From positions 293,179 through 357,178 of the forward strand of contig JAJOHG010000033.1 of assembly GCA_021029095.1 (NCBI GenBank): a stretch of 64,000 bases of DNA, written 5' to 3'. Shown here in pieces: positions 56,570 through 64,000 of this stretch (the stretch's first letter is position 1; each line of letters opens with the position of its first letter). A model generated the notes under the pieces. That model saw nothing but the letters and a program-made list of their open reading frames with translations. It was not told the origin of the DNA and did no database searches. The DNA is from Phellopilus nigrolimitatus. Taxonomy: Eukaryota; Basidiomycota; Agaricomycetes; Hymenochaetales; Hymenochaetaceae. Both the position numbers and the translations under genes were made by a program.

Positions 56570-57607
56570 TCGTTTTTCCTACTTACGTCGGGTTTTCTCT
56601 GAAGCATTTTTTTTCCGGGTTCTCCAAAATCTATGATCTCACGACCTGCGATGCGACACGTTATTTAGAGCAACGCACATCTGTAAGAAGAAAGAAAAAA
56701 ACTTACGCAGGCACAAAGTACATATATCTCTTAGCTATAGACGTTCCCATTAGACATTACGAAGTTTCTCAAATGACAGACAACATGTTTCGGTGATATT
56801 GGACGTTGCGACCTCCGCTGCTTCAGCGTGAAATTTCTTGACGACATGCGGTGTTGCGGTGTTAGCTCGACTTCGATAGCTGCGGATGATTAGCCTGTTT
56901 CTACGCAGAAGGGTTTTAGCAGTGATCGTCTCCGACGCGGATCGGGCGATCGGCAGGGTCGAAGAAGCGCTCACGAAAGACAACACAATTTCCAGCGTCT
57001 ACATATCGCTGCGTGCGAGTAGGGAATGTGTATAGAGAGAACCTGTATTTTGACCGAAACTTTTCATTTTTGCTTCTTGTTTCTCGAGAAGTTGTGATAT
57101 GGCCGAAAGGCCGGAAATTGATTCGCCTCGGACACAGCGCATTATAGCTTCTACTAGTTTCGAAGGCATGGGGAGGGCGTGGACCGGACATGCCTTGCGG
57201 GCGAGATCCGAACCGTCTATGTTCGCTGGACGTCTCCTTCCTTTGAACAATATAAGGCGTGTATCTAATGCATCGCTACCTGAATATTATCTATCAATAC
57301 TTCGAAGTCGAATCGAGTCAAATCGAGTGGCAAGACATTTAACGAGCCACAAATTGCAGAGGCTCATCCGGAAGCGGTCGCAAATCCGAGACAATGCCGA
57401 TGCCGATCAAGCCGCACAGATAAGCTCCGCCCGCGGCTGCACTGCCGAACCCCCACCGTACCCCACACTCCGCACAGCCGGTCCCCACCCGACACCACGC
57501 AGTCGGAGCTTGTGTTTCCCTCGTTCGCTCATTCATAAACCGTACGTGACTCTCTCTCCCTTTCCCTCCTACCATCAAGTCCGAACTTTGTAACAGCATC
57601 CGGCGAC
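56570..57607. other. Spacer between the ABC transporter and F-box genes
   Basis: About 1 kb. An open plus frame from 57099 to 57593 has no family-like features, so it is not called. The right part is the F-box promoter. Confidence 0.5.
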
Positions 57608-59379
57608 ATGGATACGGTATACCACCAGCGCTCATGTTGTAGCAGCCGTCGTGGATCATCATCTCAACTCATTCCGGTAGGAAGCCTAAGTTTTACTCGT
57701 TCGTCGCATCCGTACTCAATTTAAACGTTCGTCTCTTTTTACAGAGCTCTCTTCACCGCCCCGAGTCTTCTATCGCCTCGCTTTCTCCTGAGATTCTCAG
57801 CGCTATATTTGTCCTGCTCAAAGCGTCATATTACATCCCACCCAAATTTTCATTCGACAAACGGAGCGCGCCCCCATGGATATACATCACGGAGGTCTGC
57901 CGGCAGTGGTACGACGTCGCCTTCTCGTGTCCCGCTCTGTGGAACGACATAGACACGAACAAGGGCTCGCTCGCTGTGACCAAGCTCCTGGAGCTGTCGA
58001 AGGCCGCGCCGATCACGGTGTCTATCAAGACCTATAATTGGTGGAGGCGCCAAGGCTTCAGTGAAGACATCTCGGAGAGCATCCGACGGCTGGACCCCCA
58101 CCTCTCACGAGCACAAAAGTTGAACATCTCCATCTCGAGAGGCATCATCAATGATATTGAGAATATCGGGTGCACATCGTTCCCCCTCGTTGAGGAGCTT
58201 CGCCTGGAGGGCGTCAGCAGGGACGTGGAAACGATGAGCGGGAACCTGGTCAGGAACGAGATGCCGCGCCTCCGAAGCGTCTGTCTTGACCAGTGGATCG
58301 TCCCGTGCGAGTCCCCGGTGTTATCTAATCTGACTCGTCTGACAGTGGGCAGTCACAACCCGTCTCCCTTCCAGCCGAGCATAGGGCAGTTGCTCGCGGT
58401 TTTGGGCCGATGCCCGGACCTCAAAGAGCTCTTTCTGATGAACGTTGGGCCTGTTGTCCGCGAGGACAGCGGAAATCCTTTGCAGCCAGTTGCCCTGCGT
58501 TCTCTCGTCCATTTGGTCCTCGAGATGGATGCCCTTCAGTGCTCGGCCTTTACATCTTACGTCGAGCTTCCGTCGGAGGAACAGTTAACGTGGAACATAG
58601 TTTGCCATATCGTCGACAACAACCTGCCCAACATTCTCATCCCTGCCTCCTCGTCGAAGACCATCGTGTCTCGCTCTCTAACAATCAATACCTGTGGCCG
58701 TGATCTCATGCTGCACTCCGCAGCGATGACGTCGTCTGGCCGCGTATGCCATGGCAACGTCACCCTCATGCACGGCACTAGACGTCAGCCGCTGCAGCTC
58801 GGCCATGTAGCGCCCATCATCCTCTCGACTGCAGGGTGGCTGCACACGACCGAGCTGCTCGTCGACTTCACGCCCTACGCCGAGTCGCCGACGCCCATCT
58901 CCGGCGAGGAGTTCGCAAGCCGAGACGACTGGGCAACGCTCCTCTCCGTGCTCCCGCAGCTCGCGAAAATCGAGGTCATATTCGGGTTTGGCGCGGCCGA
59001 CGACTCGCTGGGCATCGCATGGGGCCTGCTCGACATCCTGTGCTACTCCGACGCGGAGTACAAGCCCCGCGTGCACGGCGCGCCGGCGCTGAACGTGTTT
59101 TGCCCGCGGCTCGCCGCGCTCGTGTTCGCCGCGGAGAACATCGATGTGCTCGCGTTCGGGCCCGCGCCCGAGGTGATGGTGCAGTGGCCGCACGTGTGGC
59201 CGAAGCTGAAGGCGCTCATGGCGTTCCGCGAGGCGTGCGGCGCGCGACTCGAGCGCGTGCACCTGCGCAAGATACGCAACTATGCGGTGCCCGACGAGGC
59301 GGAGCTGGCGGAGGTGCAGCGCTCGGTGGGCCAGCTCATCATCGAGCCGTTAGGCTGGAAGACGTCGAGCCGAAGCTAG
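57608..59379 (+). CDS. F-box/LRR-like protein, intact
   Basis: Two exons (57608-57676 and 57745-59379; 68-nt intron) give 567 residues with no break. Residues 25-80 carry the F-box: SLSPEILSAIFVLL, then PPWIYITEVCRQWYDVAFSCPALWNDI. Irregular leucine-rich repeats fill the body (FPLVEELRLEGV, MPRLRSVCLDQW, LSNLTRLTVGSH, CPDLKELFLMNV, LPQLAKIEVIFGF). The end CPRLAALVFAAENIDVL and RLERVHLRKIRNY is the conserved C-terminal block also seen, broken, at the right edge of the window. Expected role: substrate adaptor of an SCF ubiquitin ligase. This is the only undamaged member of the family here and a good reference for the relics. Confidence 0.85.
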
Positions 59380-61007
59380 ATCTCTTCCTTTTTTCTTTCT
59401 TTTTCTTTGGTTCGCTTTTTGTATCTGACCATTTACGATAACCGTTGACGAGTCTCCGCATCTGTCTTACTTGTATGATGTTTCTTTTTTGTATTATTTG
59501 CAGAAGTAACCCGTAGAGCATAACACTAACATATGTATGTATAGCACCTTTCATGATACAAAACACTTTCCATAGTGACTAGCGCCGACTCGGTTTTAAC
59601 GCTGTATAACTCTTCGCGATGAAAAATAACAGCGCATTCAGATGGCGTACGTTGCCTTCATGGACCCGACAGAGACTCGCAGCCATGATGCGAGTATAAG
59701 TGAATTGCAATAGGAGACGTTTTAATCCAGCCTACGTATATGACCCTGCGGCGAGACCTCGAAGGAAAGACTCTTCTATTTCTTAGAGATCTAGTTCTTC
59801 TTCAACTCCGACTGTGGAGCACAATAACTGTAAGTCGAAATATAGGCAACACAGAGAGAGTAGCTCTGATAGCCCACGGAAGTTATGATGAGTCCTGCTA
59901 GCCGTTTTAGTCCAGACGGGTGCTCTGCCACATGCCGTCGATTTTAATGTCGAAGGCGCGAACACCGTTCGGATACTGTTCGCGTATTCTGCATCCCATA
60001 TGTTCCTTGGCGCACCAGCTTCGCGAGCTCGCAAATTATTTGCATGACGACCGCGGAGAGTGAGCAACTTTAGTCGAGCTCTGACGAAGCCCAAACAGAC
60101 AAACGATTAGCCCCTTTCTTCGGGATGAGTCTTTCCTTTCCTTTCCTTTCCTTTCCTTTCTCTCCTTTCCTTTCTTTCCTTTCCTTTCCGTCTTTGCTCG
60201 CCAGCTACTGCTACCGCCTCAAGATCATGAACGGACTGGGACTGCGTGGAAGTCAATGAGTCAAAGAGCCATGAGCCATAGAGCGTTGGTGCTGCGCAGG
60301 AGACTTGAACTTGAATCCTTCCTCCGAGCTGTAGCAGTTAAGTGGACGTTCCTTCGGAGTTTCAGGCCCAGGATCGCAGATTTATTGATGGAAACTAACG
60401 TAGGCTTTTGAGGAGAATTTGATTGAATTGAGCTCTTGTTCCTGGTGTCAAGCGGCTAACTGAAGGAGATCTGTTGAAGATATAAGGCCGGGAAAGCAGG
60501 ACGCAGGCCAGGGAGTTTGTGCGAATTAACTCGCTAAAGCATCACAGCAGTCTGGAGAATCGCAAAAAGCTGGTGTGGGCGAGCAATTGCAGAAGTGTCT
60601 TCGCTGAAGACATGACCGGTACAAGTAGCTAATCATGATGAGACTCGCGACCGGAGGTAAACTTGCCAGCCCTTGCTTACATACTGCATCCGCCGGAAAA
60701 GGAAGCCAGTGGCATTTCAACCGGTCTCCTCGCGAGAGCATCGCCTAAGTAAGCTGCCTATCTGACCGTTGACGAAACGCTCTCTTTCCTCTCCACGTTC
60801 ATGCACGTCCGATATCCTTGTCGCAACTCGTCAGGATTTTTTGATCTCTAAGCTAATTGCAAATTTGGACTCGTTCCATTTGTTTTCGTCCAGTTTTTGC
60901 TTCGATCTGGCTACGCACGTCCGACACGGACGCGGTCTTTAGCTTGTCTGCGAAGATATACATTTTGGACCGGGGTTTAGTCGCGAAGGCCCTGTGCGTT
61001 CGCAACG
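59380..61007. other. Long spacer with TTTCC microsatellite, no gene recognised
   Basis: 1.6 kb with no supported coding frame on either strand. It holds the F-box 3' UTR, the TTTCC repeat (60131-60190) and the kinase promoter at the right, which is pyrimidine-rich near 60780-60900. Confidence 0.55.
60131..60190. repeat. TTTCC pentanucleotide microsatellite
   Basis: About eleven CTTTC/TTTCC units with two interruptions. Confidence 0.9.
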
Positions 61008-63178
61008 ATGGTGTGTGATCTGCGAAGTCTTGTGCACGAAAACGCGTTCGATTTGTCTGATCTTTGGTTCGTTTGCGCGACGTTCGGTTCTCCCGTGGCT
61101 AGGATACACGCCATTCAGACCCCGAAGAATTTTATGTTAGGCAGAATAGGATAGGTAAGGCATGCTCTGCAAACTGAGCATAATTCCGGTCTAAACTGCC
61201 CTTCGTATCGCCAGGCAAAGGATCGTTCGGAGAAGTTTACAAGGGGTATGTAGTTCGTTCTTACATGCTTGACCTCTATTCATTTAGTCCGAACGATTAG
61301 ATATGATAAACGCACGCAGAAGACGGTGGCCATCAAGATCATCGACCTTGAGAGCGCGGAGGACGAGATAGAGGACATCCAGCAGGAGATTCAAATACTT
61401 TCGCAGCTAGACTCGCAGCATGTCACGAAGTGAGTCCGCACGCTTGATAGCGTTTGTACCAATTTGACGTGGATATCAGATATCATGGGTCCTTCTTGAA
61501 AGGGTCGAATCTTTGGATCGTGATGGAGTAAGCTTGATAGATCTTAATTGAATCAATACCTGCGATTAACGCGTGTCCAATTAGATATTGCTCTGGAGGA
61601 TCTTGCTCTGACCTTGTTCGTGGTATTTGCGTTCTTCCAGCGAGAGTTGACTCTTAGAGGACTTGTAGATGAAGCCTGGCGTGTTTCGGGAAGAGTACAT
61701 TGCTATCATCGTCCGCGAACTGCTAAGAGGGCTGGATTATTTGCATATGGAAGGTAAATTGCATCGCGACATAAAAGGTGAGATTCATTATCTCTACTAG
61801 GAACGACGAGTTCAACCTTTTATTTTCTAGCGGCAAACATTCTGCTCTCGGCTACTGGCGAAGTAAAACTCGCTGATTTTGGAGTTTCGGGCCAGCTCTC
61901 CGGCACTCTATCAGCGAAGAAGAACACTTTTGTCGGGACGCCGTATTGGATGTCGCCAGAAGTCATCAAGCAGTCTGGCTACGACTATAAAGCAGACATT
62001 TGGAGCTTAGGGATAACGGCGATAGAGTTGGCGAAAGGAGAACCGCCCTATGCGGAGCTTCATCCTATGAAGGTATTATTTCTGATACCTAAGAATCCTC
62101 CACCTACTCTGGATGCAACCTATTCGCGTCCATTCCGAGAATTCGTCTCGCTTTGCCTCCAGCGTGACCCTCGACAGGTAAAGACTCCTCTAATTGGTGC
62201 GGTGACTTATCCTGAATCGTATTGAAAGCGACCGTCTGCTCGAGACCTTCTGAAGCACAAATTCGTCCGAATGGCGAAAAAGACAAGCTATCTGACGGAA
62301 CTTATTGAAAGGCATGAGCGATGGAAAGCAGAAGGTGGCGAACGGACGGAAGAGGAGGATGCAGACGCAGAAGAGATCGCGTTAGTTCCCCCGCATGCAT
62401 TTCACGATATTTATTCTGACTAGATTTCCGATTTTAAGTGCAGCTGCACAGGAGCTCGATGACCTTTGGGACTTCGGCACCGTGCGCCATGTCAGCCGGC
62501 AATCCACCATAGGACGGAGAGAGGCTACCAACCATGCACACACTGCGAACACCTATGCGAACGCGAATCCACCAAGTCCCAGCCTCACACGAACACGGCC
62601 CAATGTCTCTATCAATCCGAATGGCACGCCGACAGGGCCGCGACGGACGGGCTCCGAGATCTCGTTGATGTCAAGCATGACGGCGAAGAGCGAGAAGCTG
62701 CCCCCGTTACCACCCTCGGTTCCGCAGACGCCCTCGACATCCGGTTATTCAGACTCACAAGCGACAATCCGTAACGCAGAGCCGGCTGTGCAGACCAACA
62801 GCGTAACTCATCCACTCGCGGACGACGAAGAGGAGGACTATGGTGAGCTGCTGGAACCTGGGGAACCTTATCCACCGATGGCTCTGCAGCACGACAACAA
62901 CCGACACCTGCAAGATCCCGCCGATACGGCAATGCTGGACTCCGTGGTGCTGCCTGCTATCGCATCGGTGGGTCACTTAATGCGTCTGAGGCATCAACAT
63001 ATTCTAACTCACCTACTCGAAGCTCTTCCCTCGCGTATCAACACAAGATGCCCGAATAGCGCTCTCGGCTCTCCAGCGAGCCTTTGCGGAGGCTGAACGG
63101 ATCATCCCGGGCGTGACGAACGAACTCGTCAACGAGATTGTAGACTCGGTCGAGCACGTCGAAGAAGCTGCGGCGTGA
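61008..63178 (+). CDS. STE20/GCK-family serine/threonine kinase (GCK-III/Sid1-like)
   Basis: Eleven exons (61008-61010, 61103-61154, 61215-61245, 61301-61429, 61480-61527, 61585-61615, 61669-61777, 61831-62177, 62229-62380, 62424-62967, 63023-63178) give about 533 residues. The kinase domain is at the N-terminus: [89 protein letters not shown] and [13 protein letters not shown]. This matches the germinal-centre kinase group that contains MST3/4 and yeast Sid1/Kic1, which act in septation and polarity signalling. A linker, Pro/Ser-rich tail and C-terminal helix follow. The first exon may be just the ATG, which is tentative. Exon 9-10 uses either a 43-nt intron or a 63-nt intron with a one-base shift. 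Confidence 0.92.
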
Positions 63179-63567
63179 GACGTGAATCATCGTACTGTCG
63201 CTCTTTGCGTGTTCTCTTCCCGTTTTGAGTGAGGGCCAACTTGTACATCACCGCAGTCCACAGAGTCGATCTCCACGGCTTGTAGGCAATGATATCTTCT
63301 GCTATTCTTTTCTGTTATTTGTCTTCGCTTTTCTCTCATTCTTATACGGACGACTTTGTACTATCTGCAAATCCGTGCATTTTCTGATCTTCCAGTCGCC
63401 TCACCGCGTTGTAGGACATACACACTAATACCCAATTGCACTTCGCAAGGCACAAATCTTGTACTTTTATGTGTACTATAAATGGTTATCTTGCATGTAC
63501 GTATCGGCGCATTGCCAAGCTCAACATTAAAACGAGTCATGTTATGTACATAATTACAAGACAATGT
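63179..63567. other. Convergent spacer, kinase (+) / F-box (-)
   Basis: AT-rich 3' regions of two converging genes; nothing else seen. Confidence 0.55.
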
Positions 63568-64000
63568 TCAGTACCAACATAGAAGTACGTACATAGACAA
63601 AATTGTCGGGCAATTAGGGGGAAAACGGCGCAAACTCAAAATCATCGACGAGTCTTTGGCCGTTTCGAAGATGTTCAAGTTCGGCAAGGGCTTGGTCCCA
63701 GCCTTCACCCAACGCGCTCTCTTCAACCGCACCCCACAATCGTCTCGGAACCTCAACATGTTCATGAAGTGGCTCCAAATTCTGTTTTCTTCATCTTCTA
63801 GTGAGACTGGTTTCGGCGCAGATCCTCGATATTCTTCGCCGCGACGACCAGCTCCCGCAGCTTAGGGCAGACATGAACAGTCGAAGGTGAAGCTACGATG
63901 CCCAAGTCTGCCGACCATTTCCTCCAACCCGATCCGGAGGGATCATTTTTGCCAACATGACAGAACTTTCATCAATGTAGTTATAACCTCTTCGGAGTGC
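63568..64000 (-). CDS. F-box-type protein, C-terminal part, runs off the window
   Basis: Minus-strand reading gives VHVCPKLRELVVAAKNIEDL, then in the adjacent frame PKPVSLEDEENRIWSHFMNM and LRFRDDCGVRLKRARWVK, ending at 63568. This parallels the C-terminus of the intact F-box protein (CPRLAALVFAAENIDVL...FREACGARLERVHLRK). One missing base near 63820 separates the two frames. The F-box and most LRRs lie beyond the right edge, so whether the gene works cannot be judged. Confidence 0.6.

Noticed and set aside
57099..57593. 164-codon plus-strand open frame before the intact F-box gene
   Set aside because: No recognisable motif, Ser/Arg/Pro-rich composition of promoter DNA.
60290..60380. Possible tRNA (B-box-like GTTCAAGTC on the minus strand)
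   Set aside because: No acceptor stem or anticodon arm could be paired around it.
1..64000. CRISPR array, rRNA operon or prokaryotic operon structure
   Set aside because: Genes contain spliceosomal introns throughout and no spaced direct-repeat array was seen.

Overview
The window is nuclear DNA of a filamentous basidiomycete, probably an agaricomycete of the polypore type. The genes are dense and intron-rich, with introns mostly of 48-90 nt, GT-AG ends and CTNA-type branch points. Core-gene third positions are very GC-rich. Families typical of these fungi are present: a class IV chitin synthase, a BRCA2/Brh2-like protein, F-box/LRR-like proteins, a PDR-type ABC transporter, a DUF2235 hydrolase and a hAT transposon. 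No rRNA, tRNA, CRISPR or organellar gene was recognised.

Layout. 0-25 kb is a mostly conserved block: a C2H2 zinc-finger regulator (+), a small secretory-pathway membrane protein (+), a TPR-type protein (-), class IV chitin synthase (-), a DUF6699-like protein (+), a taxilin-like coiled-coil protein carrying an embedded SUMO-like domain (+), UDP-GlcNAc pyrophosphorylase (-), a one-helix membrane protein (+) and an NR2C2AP-like protein (-). Chitin synthase and the enzyme that makes its substrate, UDP-GlcNAc, lie 6 kb apart. From 25 to 35 kb, F-box genes and relics alternate with a BRCA2/Brh2 homologue (+) and mitochondrial ATP synthase subunit e (-). From 35 to 40 kb are a protein tyrosine phosphatase (-) and a DUF2235 alpha/beta hydrolase (+). 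From 40.75 to 45.77 kb lies a structurally complete hAT transposon with 18-bp terminal inverted repeats and a perfect 8-bp target duplication. It sits between an F-box remnant and a decayed MFS drug-transporter gene. From 48 to 57 kb are a divergent pair: a fucosyltransferase-like type II membrane protein (-) and a full-size ABCG/PDR transporter (+). From 57 to 64 kb are an intact F-box gene (+), a GCK/STE20-family kinase (+) and a partial F-box gene at the right edge (-).

Two observations stand out. First, the taxilin-like gene reads through a SUMO/Rad60-like fold inserted between its coiled-coil halves, with every exon phase consistent. Second, about ten otherwise well-conserved genes each need a one-base insertion or deletion to restore reading, often in or beside short homopolymers. 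This looks more like residual sequencing indels in the assembly than parallel gene decay, so the broken genes should not be called pseudogenes without raw reads. All gene models come from reading by eye: exon junctions were tested for phase and for family fit, but no database search was possible.
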